From assembly GCF_016545825.1 (NCBI RefSeq), contig NC_052612.1, positions 7,626,001-7,690,000 on the forward strand: DNA of 64,000 nucleotides. Reading direction: 5' to 3'. This document shows, one piece after another, positions 14,561 through 24,940 of this stretch. Below the pieces are notes generated by a model. The model saw only the letters and a list, made by a program, of their open reading frames with translations. It had not been told where the DNA came from and made no database searches. The translations under genes and the position numbers were made by a program. Each line of letters opens with the position of its first letter. Positions within the stretch are counted from its first letter, which is position 1. Source of the stretch: Eucalyptus grandis. Its lineage: Eukaryota > Streptophyta > Magnoliopsida > Myrtales > Myrtaceae.

Positions 14561-16249
14561 ACGTCTACGGTCTCTCCGGCCGCCCCTCCGGCAAGCCAAA
14601 TCGCCTCGCCTCCGTCGCACATTGATTATTGGCCTCGTCCCTTTCCCCTTTGCTCCTTCCGACCGTGTCTCTTAGTGTCCTGACAACAACATAATCACAG
14701 CGATCTAGCCATGCCCCACCTTGCACACCAATTGCCCCCTTTATCGCACATCGATCGGTGGCCCCATCCCTCTCCCCTTCCCTCCTAATGGCCATGTCTC
14801 TTCGCGTCTCAACAGCAATATGATCGTGCGATGGGGGTTGTTGTTGGTAGTAGCAGAAACGGCGATGGAGGAGCAGATGACACGGTTGAATTGGGAGAAA
14901 CTAAAAATGAAGAATTGTCAAAGAAGATTGACGATGTGATGGTTATGACAAGCAATTGGGTTTGATCGACGGATAGTGATCGTTGAGAAGATCAGTTTCA
15001 ATAGATTCTCTATTTTGGGTAATCAAACTACAACAGTTCAAAATTGCTATTGTCTGATGCAAATACAAGTGAGTTGAGAACGAATGACAAGTCCTTTATG
15101 GATTAATTAGAGAGCAAGGAGAAATCAACAGAAAGTGTCGAGAATTATAGGTTTGTCATTGAATTTTGTCAAATACATCACTCTATCACTCAATTGTTGG
15201 AAGATAACATAGATTGCTATTAAATTTTTTCATCCAATTTGGGTTTATCTCACACTTTGTGCCAAATTTCTCATCCGACATTTTATCTGAGTATATCTCA
15301 ATTCATCTGGTCCATATTAGGTCGCCAAACGCCATGTATGATAATTTATTATTCTACTTAGTCTTAAGTTCAAATTACCAAATGTTGCCTAAAAGGTGAT
15401 TATCATAATGAGACTCTAATCTTCCTTATTTTTCCGATAGAGACATTCTTCATTTCATAGACATATTTCATTTAAGCACGTGAAATGGGCTTTGGACATG
15501 GTAGATTCCACGTAGCTAAAGGGAGATTCGAAACCCAACTAAAAAGAAGTTTTCTATTAACTTGGGCTTTGCCGGCCTAGTTTGTAATTTTATTTTGTTC
15601 TCTAAAGAAGTGGGTCAAGTGCATAACCTTAAACGTGATTTGACATTCACTGATGAGCTTGGGCTCGCCCAAGGAGACTTGAACAAAGGTTGTCTAACTA
15701 GAGTTAGATAATCAAACTGAGCTGAGACCCACTCATGCCCAAACTTACTTGAGAGCCTCAAGGACAGCAAGGGTTTTGACTTGGAGAGCCGAACTTGCCC
15801 TCACCAAGTGAGCAAAGATCTTGTTAGAGGAGTCATAGCATACATGAATGGGGGAGCCATGACTAGGAATAATGACAATAGGAGAAATTCTCATGTGGAC
15901 TCAGAGCCACGACTCAAAATAATGACAAATGTTTATCAAATCACATGAAGTGTATGTGGTTAACAGTTAATAATAGAGTAAGTTTATAACATCATTGATT
16001 TCACTCCTTATTTTGGTCTCGACTAGTAGGCTAAGAATTGGTACGTGGATGGTGGGAATAGGCCATGAGGGTCGATTATGGACCAAGAACTAGCCACACA
16101 GCCGACCAAACAACTGGCTAGCGGACCGCCTAACTAGCTCAAGGCCTGGCCCTTGGACCCAATCGCAAGCCCTTTACATGGTAAATGAGAAGTCCAAACT
16201 CGGTCTCGCTTGTTGAGCTTAGCTACATCTGGCTTCATTCGATCATGGC
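14561..16249. other. Spacer without a supported gene
   Basis: GC content falls gradually away from the LPD1 promoter. From about 15600 to 16200 there are short recurring phrases built on 'cttgggctcgccc'-like and 'gagccacgactc' motifs. They resemble non-coding retroelement sequence, but no LTR pair, primer-binding site or coding domain could be recognised. Confidence 0.35.
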
Positions 16250-17430
16250 TTAGGCATGTTCGTAAAATTCTAAACGCAAGTGCACGTGTCGAACAAATAA
16301 TATAATGATGAGAAAAAGTATCATACCACAAAGATCGATGATTAATAAACCAATTAAAAACTAAAATAGACTAATTTTAAAATTTATCTAACAGATCAAA
16401 ATATAATTAAAAATAAATTAAAAATGAAATTTGTAGACTAAATGCAGTAAATCGATCAAATAAATATGTTAGAGCATCCGATTTCATCATAACCATTAGA
16501 TATGGATTTCAAATTGTTGCGGGTACAAGAACGATATCAAACATATGATAACGAAATTTCCTAATATCTTTACTATCATATCTCTAGGTATAGCAAACCT
16601 ACTCAGCTTATTAATCCACTATATCTCTATGTGAATTAAAATAAGTATAAGTGTATTAAAAATTATGAATATTCCCGGCTTACAATGAGTCTTTTGGATC
16701 ACCTTATCACCGAAAACTACACAAATAACGCGGTATATCTCTATCCACGTTTAATTCATGGTTATATATTATAATGAGCAATTGCGTATTATCACTTCTC
16801 AGTCTCAAACATACACATCAGATCATTCAAGTGGTGGCCAGTCACTCAGAAGCATTAAGCACAATAATATATAACTCACATGAATGAAATCAATTGTAAA
16901 ACATAGAAATCATGAAATTCACATCATCATGGTTAGGCTACATCGTAGCCCTAACAAAAGAAAATTAAAACATAGTAGAATAAGAAATAAAAATATAAAT
17001 CAAACCCAGTATCTTGAATTAAAGAACAAGAATTCTGTCATCACTTTAGTCTTCTCTTTAAAATACTTGAAAAGCTCTCAAAAGAATGAAAAATGATCTA
17101 ACAAAAACCTCACTTCTCTCTCTTTCTATGTTCTCCTATTTATAGGATATATCCAAGATATCTATCTCCCAACACTTGTAGATAACATTAGGGAACAAAA
17201 TCAAGAATTTCCTGATTTGATATCCATCTTCCACTGCTTTTTTTTTATATTTGAATTCCTTATATTTGTCATTCTTTTCCTTATCTTCTTCATATCTCAT
17301 TATTCTGTATAAATAAGGAAAATTCAAACAATTAGAAGGAAATCCAAATATTTTCTCATAGATATTGCATTAATTGTTGCCTAAAATAGGTCAAATAACT
17401 CTATTTTTATAGAGTTATCAAGGCACGAAC
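16250..17430. repeat. Probable non-coding transposable element relic
   Basis: This AT-rich block opens with a phrase ('cgcaagtgcacgtgtcgaac') and carries a later one ('ggctacatcgtagccctaac') that I recall as recurrent in dispersed non-coding plant repeats. It has no ORF beyond chance length. The family is not identified, the ends are approximate, and the recollection was not tested against any database. Confidence 0.35.
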
Positions 17431-18770
17431 CTTAGGCCAAATAAAATAAACGGTTGTGATTAGACTTGATTAACTCCCATCCAATGAGATGGCCTTATAA
17501 CTTAGATATTTTCCAAGTTACCTTTAATGCCTTCGTCAATTTAAGGAGTGTAGACTAAGCATGGACACTTGGCATGTTGGGTCTTTGCCTTAAAAGATGA
17601 GTTTGGACTTGGACTTTGAACCATTAATGAATGAGACACCTGAGTCTTAGATTAGCCAAATCTTCCCTAAGTGTGAATAAGTGTGAATGAGTGTAAACGC
17701 AATTAGATGAGGATAATGAGTATGAAGGCCTATGTGTCCCAAGTAATTAAGACTCCTAACCTAAGGGAATGATGTCAAGTAATCTTGTAGGGCACCACCT
17801 CTCCTTCATAGATTTGCCACCTTTGAGCTCTTTAGGTTTTGACTTTGATTTCCAGTCTTTTTTTGAAATTGCTTGGACCTTCGCTACTTTCTAATTTTCT
17901 AGAGTTTTTTATGGCTTGAATCTCGTAAAACTTCCTTCATGTAAATTATTTAAAATATCTTAATCTATAACATACTTAAATTTCATATTTTTCTGAGATG
18001 AAATGATTGGAAAGGTGCAATCATTTATCGTTTGGAACCTACCCAATGTAGTTAAAACAGTGAACAATTTGCTTTCTAGAATTTTTATAAATTTTTTCCT
18101 TTCGAACTTGGACATACTTCCTTCAGGAAATTTTAAAGGATATCCATGTATATAACATATAAAAATTTCAAAGAGTTTTGTAAAGATTTGGATTTTAAAA
18201 TGAGTCCTTATTTATGGTCGTTGCATCTGCTTAATGAGCAAATTGTTAGGTTTTGTTCAGTGATTTGCTGCTCTTTTCACAACACAAATTGGACTTGGTT
18301 TCCTCTATAAAAAAATGTTATTTAAGCTCTTATTTACAACATAATAAAATTTCATAAGTTTTCAATTTCATTTGATAAGGTAATAACATTTATTTCGAAA
18401 GTTACTCAAAATTGTTTTCATCTTGGAATGGAGAGCCATGCGCCCCAAACTTGGGGGGAAAGGGGCTACATGCCCAACTTGACAAGTAAGCCCATCTAGA
18501 ATTTTCTTGTATTAGGATAAAGATACATTAAATACTTTTGGACCTTAGTGCATTAATGCAAGAGATAAGTCATATGCTTAAGTGTCCCCTAAAAGAATAG
18601 GCCATAATGACATATAATCTAAAACTTGGAGAGCAAGTATTCATTTCATCATTACAAGACTCGAGTGACCTAATAAGAGAATGAACAAGTGTGGCCCTAG
18701 GAATTAGGTTTGCCACATCTTTTTTCTTAGCCTTGCCACCCTATCAAACTAAGAAAATATCAAGTACACT
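17431..18770. other. Left flank of the large inverted-repeat element
   Basis: Non-coding and AT-rich. Together with 23367-24940 on the other side it may be an older LTR-type repeat split by the element at 18771-23366, but the two flanks were not shown to belong to one unit. Confidence 0.3.
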
Positions 18771-18913
18771 TCATGTTCCAGCATGACAAATAAGAAGGCA
18801 GTAGGAGGGCGACATGTGTCCTCGTGGAACCCACAATTTCAGACGCTATTTTGAAAAAATTTCTCTACTGTCTGTAGCTTCTGGGGAGAGGGTTTTCTGT
18901 TGTGAGTTCTTTA

Positions 18914-18915
<2 letters not shown>

Positions 18916-18947
<32 letters not shown>

Positions 18948-18970
18948 TCTCTCTCTCTCTCTCTCTCTCT
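18916..18970. repeat. Compound (TG)n(CT)n microsatellite
   Basis: About 15 TG units (18916-18946) are followed directly by 12 CT units (18947-18970). The right TIR has only the GA/CT part (23175-23202), so the TG tract expanded in, or was lost from, one arm only. Confidence 0.95.
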
Positions 18971-18989
18971 ACCCTTGCTCTCTCTCCAC

Positions 18990-19425
18990 GACGAACTCCC
19001 TTTCTCTCTTTGCCCTCCCTTTTTTCAACCGGTGAACCATCGCGAGCAACCGACAAACCAAGAGGATACCGGCAAGAGGACCGTGAGCAACCAATCAGCG
19101 TGTGACCTCCCTCTCTCTCTTTGCCCTCCCTCTTTCCAACTAGCGAACCACCACGAGCTACCGATGAACCAGAAGGATACCGATGAGAGGACCCCGAGCA
19201 ACCGACGAACCAGGAGGATATCGGCAAGAGGACCACGAACAACCAACCGACGTGCAACCTCCCTCTCTCTCTCTGCCCTCATTTCTGACTGGCGAACCAC
19301 CGTGAGCAACCGACGAACTAGGAGGATACCAACAAGAGGACCCCGAGCAATCGACCGACATGTGACCTCCCTCTCTTTCTTTGCTCTCCCTCTTTTCGAC
19401 CGACGAACCACCGCGCTGCCCCTCT
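18990..19425. repeat. Minisatellite inside the left TIR
   Basis: About four imperfect units of roughly 105-150 bp. Each begins with a C/T-rich run (cctccctctctct) and continues with 'cgaaccaccgcgagcaaccgacgaacc' type sequence and 'aggataccggcaagaggacc'. Diverged units of the same kind occur inverted in the right TIR at about 22820-23170. Confidence 0.8.
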
Positions 19426-21099
19426 AGCTTTGGATCTAGCCCCAACTCATCCATCCCCTACTCTTTCTATCCCCTTGCATCTCTGTCTGCCCTCCCTCTC
19501 TTCACAGCGAACCACAGCACCCCCCTCCGACTCTAGATCCGGCATTGGCTTTTCTTGTACGTTGGAACATTCGTGATCGACCTTCTCACACCCACCACCC
19601 TATTGATCTCCAGTTTGGCACGAATTACAATCCCTCCAGTCGCTCGCCCGACCTCCTTCATCAAGTCCCCAGCCCTCCTCTCCAACATCCAGGTAATTTC
19701 TCACTTTTGCTTTTCTCTTTTTTTGTTTGATGGCGTGTGTGTTTTCCTCTTATGGGTTTGCAGCAATATTCGGATGTTATATTCTTATGTCGACGATAAG
19801 ATCTGATTGTTATGAATGTGCGGACTAAGTATATCGTATATGTTTAACGATTGGTTCTAGTTTATTTGAGGGTAGGTTGTTAGGACTTTGTTTTGTGCAT
19901 TTAATTTTCAAACAGTAAAACAAACGAAATCAGCATGCTCAGGGATGAATTAACATAATCTTCAATGTGATTTACCCACCTTGTGAATTTCCATAGTGCT
20001 TTGGTAAAGCGATTGAAGTCATTCCCTATGCTATTGCAATTTTTGTTCATACATGTGAATAAGTAATTTGTTTTTTGAACATTTGTTTTGAATCTAGTTG
20101 ATTTTAGCAATTATGGATTTTAGCTTTAAATGGGAAATTCAAATTGTTGAGGGGTAATTCTTTTTATGTTGACCTAGTTTTGTAGCTGCCTTCTCCCATT
20201 CGTGCATGTGCTACTATCCATCTGTTTTTTTTTTTTTATTTAAATATTATGTATGAGGAAAACCAAAGCATGCATAAATATGGTTTTTGACCGCGTACTA
20301 CCACTCTTTCTAGATAGAGATGCCACTATTTCTAGACAATTGTGATAAAAAAAATCCACTATCTTTCTCTATGGACGTTGTGTTTTAGATAACTCATTTG
20401 CTAGTGTGGCATGGACAAGGTTATCGTTCTCTTGGTTTTCAGTTTGGTGTATACAATATTTTCCGCTTTGGATGCATGTGAATAGGCAATTGTTCTTCCA
20501 TGATAGGAGGAGCTTGTGATTTGTAGCCAAACTGGCTCTTCACCTGGTGTGGATGAACCTTCGTCAAGTTAGCATCAATATTCAAATCCTCACCTCTGAA
20601 TTCTCTCATTCAAATTGTTGAAACTTCTTTGGCAATGGTCCTTCAAGTGACGCTCGAACTCAACAACCTCTTAACTGAAAAATGGTAAAGCCCAAATAAC
20701 CTACGAAAACATCAATCTTGTTCTTTAGTGTGCAGTTCATTTGCCCCATAGGCTATTTTGCGAAACCCATAATATACAATGTTAAGGGTCCTTAATCAGA
20801 CGTTTATAATTTGAATTTAAGAATCCTCAATCAAACATTTATAATTTCAAGTAAGAATTTGATCGAAATTTCAAGAAGTAGCGACGTGGGAAAATATACA
20901 ATAGCAAAACAAATTTAGTGATATGCCAACATAAAGGTTCATTTTATTAATCCTACAAACAAAATGCACATACATTTACAAACGACAACTAAAACTCATG
21001 AACAACCCAACCAACATCTTCAAGTTTGTCAAATCTCACAACATGTTAAGTTTTGAAGCTAAAATTACCATAAACAACAACACAACTAACATTTTCAAT

Positions 21100-21351
21100 C
21101 TAGAATTTTCTTTCTTCGATTTTGCCAAAATTTGCTTCAATTTTGCAGCCGTAGTATCTTCTCCCTTCATTGTCCTTTGACCTTGCCGTTCGTAGAGGAC
21201 ATTTTAGGCCATAATAGCAAAACACGAACGTATTGTTGTTGATTAGAGGGGTTGACATCATTAATTGTGACGAATACTCTGCAAAAAAAAATGAGGATAG
21301 CCTAATGAAAACCTTCTCTTTTGCATTGTATGCCACATGAACACCATACAA
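21100..21351 (-). CDS. GRF-type zinc-finger ORF within the transposon
   Basis: An 83-codon minus-strand ORF. After an N-terminal stretch it shows CYYGLKCPLRTARSKDNEGR followed by RYYGC, which matches the GRF zinc-finger pattern (spaced cysteines, a threonine/serine patch and a GRR-[FY]-x-G-C end). The reading frame stops at 21100. In a neighbouring frame the same strand continues with a Lys/Leu-rich stretch and a hydrophobic tail (about 20990-21100), as in plant short GRF proteins with a coiled coil and membrane tail, so a frameshift may have broken it. Plant GRF proteins of this type are common in transposon-rich DNA. Whether it is expressed is unknown. Confidence 0.55.
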   Translation of the reverse strand: MYGVHVAYNAKEKVFIRLSSFFFAEYSSQLMMSTPLINNNTFVFCYYGLKCPLRTARSKDNEGRRYYGCKIEANFGKIEERKF

Positions 21352-21898
21352 GGAATGTTATATAAAAACATGCAATTACTATTGACAACTATGAACCAGC
21401 AAAGAGGTAATCGCAAAGTCATATTTAAACATTACTTGATTACTACTAACAACTATGAACCAGCAAACAGGTGCTACAGAATGATTGCTTTGAGCGGTCG
21501 CAAAGTCGTGTTTAAGCTAATTTAGACGAACTTCAAAAATCGAATATTCATAACTTAGGACAATGTCATCTCACAACATTATATGATGAACTATTATTTA
21601 TCATGACAATGAAAATGAAAAATATTAACTTGAATGCCAAAATACATATGATGCTTCTATAACTTATAAACTGATTCTTGATTTTTCCCTTCTTGAATTT
21701 ACACTATTTGTACAATGGTGAAAAGTGATAGGGGTTATATGCCGCTATCAACTAGCTATAGGACTGTGTGATTTTTCTAAACCTCCTACAAATGTTTAAG
21801 AATTAGGTTTTTTAAACTATGGTTTTGAAAAAGACTTTCTAAATTTCTTCATATTGTTTGCAATTTGCCAATAAAGTGAATAGTTGTGTTTATGTCAG

Positions 21899-21962
21899 GA
21901 TAAGAACAATTGATGCGGTTATGATTACTCATTCTCATGCTGATGCCATTGGAGGTCTCTAA
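21899..21962 (+). pseudogene. Captured exon fragment of a metallo-beta-lactamase-fold hydrolase
   Basis: After a splice-acceptor-like 'tatgtcag' the plus strand reads IRTIDAVMITHSHADAIGGL and then a stop (TAA at 21960). The HxHxDAxGG signature is the zinc-binding motif of metallo-beta-lactamase-fold enzymes, and the context 'RTIDAV-ITHSHADAIGGL' is that of plant putative hydrolases of this superfamily. Only about 20 codons are present, with intron-like sequence before them and no later motif, so this is a gene piece carried by the element and not a functional gene. Confidence 0.65.
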
Positions 21963-22252
21963 ACAATTCCTAGTGTCTTTTTTGATGACCTCATTGAACT
22001 ATACAAATAAGCTGGCGTGGTTAAAATGGTGGGATAAACTTTCATATGTATAGGAACAAAAAAGTTGACCTTAGCCAGATGATTTTGTAATATTCATCTA
22101 GATATGAAGAGAGAAGGAATTCTACCTATAAATTCCAGGAGATGAAAGAAGAAAGCATTCTGATGTGTCGACTTCTATATATCTTCAGAGGACAAATTGT
22201 TTTGATTGAGCTGCATTAAATTATTTTGCGTTAAATTATTTTTCCATCTACT

Positions 22253-23366
22253 TGGTAAATCAAATTGAAGATTATGTTAATTCATCCTAGAGCATGCTGA
22301 TTTCTTTTATTTTACTGTTTGAAAATTAAATGCACAAAACATAGTGCTAACAGTCTACCCTCAAATGAACTATAACCAATCATTAAGTATATACGATATA
22401 CTTAGTCCAAACATTCATGATAATCAGATCTCATCATCGACATAAGAATATAACATTTGAATATAGCCGCAAACTCTTCAGAGAAAAACACGCACGCCAT
22501 CAGACAAAGAAAAAAAGAGAAAAGCGAAAGCGAGAAATTACTTGGACGTTGAAGAGGAGGGTGGGGACTCAATGAAGGAGGTCGGGCGAGCAATTGGTGG
22601 GATCGTGATGCGGGCGAAACTGGAGATCAATAGGCCGGTGGATGTGAGGCGTTCGAGCGCGAACATTCTAGTGTACAAGACAAGTCGATGCCGGATTTGG
22701 AGCCAAAAGGAGGGCGCGGTGGTCCGCCACGAAGAGAGGAAGGATAGACAGAGACACAAGAGGAGAGAAAGAGCAGGGAACGGATGAGCCGGGGTCAGAT
22801 TCGGAGCTGGAGGGGCGGCATGGTGGTTTGCCGGTCGGAAAGAGGGAGGGTAGAGAGAGGGGGAGGTTGCACGCTGGTCGCACGCCGGTCGCACGCCGAT
22901 CGGTCGGAAAGGGAGGTTGCACGCCGTTTGGTTGCTCGCGATCCTCTTGCCGATATCTTCCTAGTTCGTCGGTTGCTCATGATGATTCGCTAGTTAGAAA
23001 GAGGGAGGGCAAAGAGATAGAGGGAGGTCGCACGCCGATTAGTCGGAAAGAGGGAGGGTAGAGAGAGAGAGAGAGGGAGGTCGCACATTGATCGGTTGCT
23101 CGCAGTCCTCTCGTTGATATCCTCCTAGTTCATTTGTTGCTCGTGGTGGTTTGCCGGTTGGAAAGAGGGAGGGTAGAGAGAGAGAGAGAGAGAGAGAGAG
23201 AGGTGTGAAGAAAGAAAACTTTGCAGAAAAAACCCTACTGTCTTCTGCTGTAGCTACAGGACTGAATTTTTTTCAAAATGACACCTCATTTTCTCTCCAG
23301 ATTGTGGGTCTCACGAGGACACGTGTCACCTTCCTACCACCTTCTTATTTGCATGCTGGTGCATGA
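22253..23366 (-). repeat. Right terminal inverted repeat
   Basis: Inverted counterpart of 18771-19975. Its inner part (22253-22520) matches 19690-19975 closely, and its outer 60 bp match the outer left end with few differences. It contains a (GA)n tract at 23175-23202 and diverged minisatellite units. Confidence 0.85.
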
Positions 23367-24940
23367 GAGTCAGCCTATATTTTTTCTATCAACCTAGGCT
23401 TGCTACCTAAAGAAATCTTATTGGTCCATTTAAAAGGTAATGATAAGAAATTTGCCTATAAATAGGACATTCCTTCCACGACCACACGACACCACCTTAC
23501 TTCTCCCTCACTTACTCTCTCTTTTTCTCTCACGCCCTCTTAGTATTGCCCTCTCTCCCTCTTTCACCCTTGCTCGCCCACCGCCTCATCGGACGGCCCT
23601 CTATTGGTAAAATCACCTATAGTTTATTGAGGGTCATCGAAGGTAAATAGAATCTCTAACTCTTGGTTAGGGCGATAGCATACATTGTCGAGTTTGGTGG
23701 TGTGCTCATCCGTGTAAGCCGCGTGTATGTTGTAATGTTCTTTTATATAATTTGCTCATGTTTGTATGTTTGAGTGCGTTCATGCCCTAGAGCGAGGTTG
23801 AGGTTCGCTCGGCTTGGAATTGACGTCAAGTTGCAATGACCTAAGTTGCAAGAGCTCAAATCAGCATTGAAGCGTGTCGATTCCAAGTCTTGCTTGGTGT
23901 GGACATCGGCTTAGGCACGCGGCTCAAGCCACAAACTAAGAATCGTGTCTAGCATATTATATAGTATGATGTTAAGAGTTATGGCACACTCACTTGAATG
24001 AGCACACATTTGGGCTACATATGAGTCAACTAAGAAGAAAAGTAAAAAGCTGGCTTGTATGATACACTTAAAGAGGAAAAAACGCTCGTCGCCACATAGC
24101 GTTGGTGGTGATGCCTCGTTCATTAAACGAGATACCTTGGTTGAGCTAGAATGCTTGGGATTGACCCCTAGATGCCTCGGGTAAGCTAGCCTTGGATGCC
24201 CTAGTTGAGTCAGGATGCTTGAGTTGAGCTTGGATGCCTTGGTGAGCTAGTGCCAAGATGTTTCAATTGAGCCGAGATGCCCTAGTTGAGTCGGGAAGCC
24301 TAGCATGAAGCTAAAAGCCTTAGTCGAGCTGAGAGGGCTTGGTCAAGTCAAGACAATGATAAGAGAATCATGTTATAAGTGTCGGTATGTGCATAAGCAT
24401 GATATATTGATGTGTTCATTGAAATGATGAAGGTAAGCTTGCATTGAAGTATGCGGTAATAGACATTTGCATGTAATCGAGATGTAGCAACAAGTTTGCC
24501 ATTGATATGCCATAAACATTATATTGCGATTATTGTACCTACTAGATTTTGATGATGAGATGTCGTCCTAGTAGAGAATTAAAGGTTTTCCTTACTGAGT
24601 TCATGACTTACCCCATTATTTTTCAAAATTGTAGGTATGAAGGAGTTGCAATCTCGCTAAAAGAGTTAAGGTTTACCATAGCTTTTGAGCATAAAACATT
24701 TAGTGGTTGTAAATATAATGGCTCGTAACAAAAAATGTTGTAAATATAACTGATATAATTGTATATTCACAAGTTGTTGTTTTTCCTGGCTATTTGTTAT
24801 TGTCTGGGTGTTGTATGTACGCTTTCACATGTGCTTAAATCAAAGATTAAAAAGAAATGGGACGGAGACACGCTTGTGACATCGTGAAAATAACCCTACT
24901 GCCAAAGACCCTAAAGATGGAGTTGGGGTCGTGACAAAGT
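23367..24940 (+). repeat. LTR-like or other repeat relic right of the MULE
   Basis: The segment has a TATA-like 'cctataaatagg' at 23454-23465 followed by a C/T-rich leader (23470-23580), an arrangement seen in LTR promoters or gene starts. It also holds a stretch of imperfect short tandem repeats (24130-24350) and ends near 'gggtcgtgaca' (about 24936). No partner LTR, primer-binding site or coding domain was found, so the retroelement reading is inference. Confidence 0.35.
24130..24350. repeat. Imperfect ~25-bp tandem repeat array
   Basis: A phrase of the form 'gatgccttggttgagctng' recurs about eight times with substitutions and small indels, giving a spacing of roughly 20-30 bp. All frames are interrupted, so it is not protein-coding. 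Confidence 0.65.

Larger units (their letters stand above)
18771..19975 (+). repeat. Left terminal inverted repeat
   Basis: It is the inverted counterpart of 22253-23366. Matches run from the outer end (CCAGCATG, then AATAAGAAGG) through the C/T-rich middle to the inner part around 19740-19975, where whole lines agree with only scattered differences. It contains a (TG)n(CT)n microsatellite and a minisatellite that explain most of the length difference between the arms. Confidence 0.85.
18771..23366. mobile_element. Mutator-like (Pack-MULE-type) element with long TIRs
   Basis: About 4.6 kb is bounded by long inverted repeats of roughly 1.2 kb (left) and 1.1 kb (right). The outer end shared by both arms reads TCATG-n2-CCAGCATG. 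The core (19976-22252) carries a GRF-type zinc-finger ORF on the minus strand and a short exon-like piece of a metallo-beta-lactamase-fold gene on the plus strand. Long TIRs plus captured gene sequence fit Mutator-like elements. No MURA-type transposase is visible, so it would be non-autonomous. A possible 9-bp target duplication with one mismatch (CTTGCCACC at 18732-18740, CTTGCTACC at 23399-23407) lies about 30 bp outside the conserved TIR ends, so the exact borders are unsettled. A foldback element of another superfamily is the alternative. Confidence 0.7.

Noticed and set aside
13863..14622. Several Pro/Ser/Arg-rich ORFs on both strands at the LPD1 5' end
   Set aside because: They are other-frame readings of the GC-rich transit-peptide exon and leader; only the frame ending at 13876 continues into the conserved enzyme.
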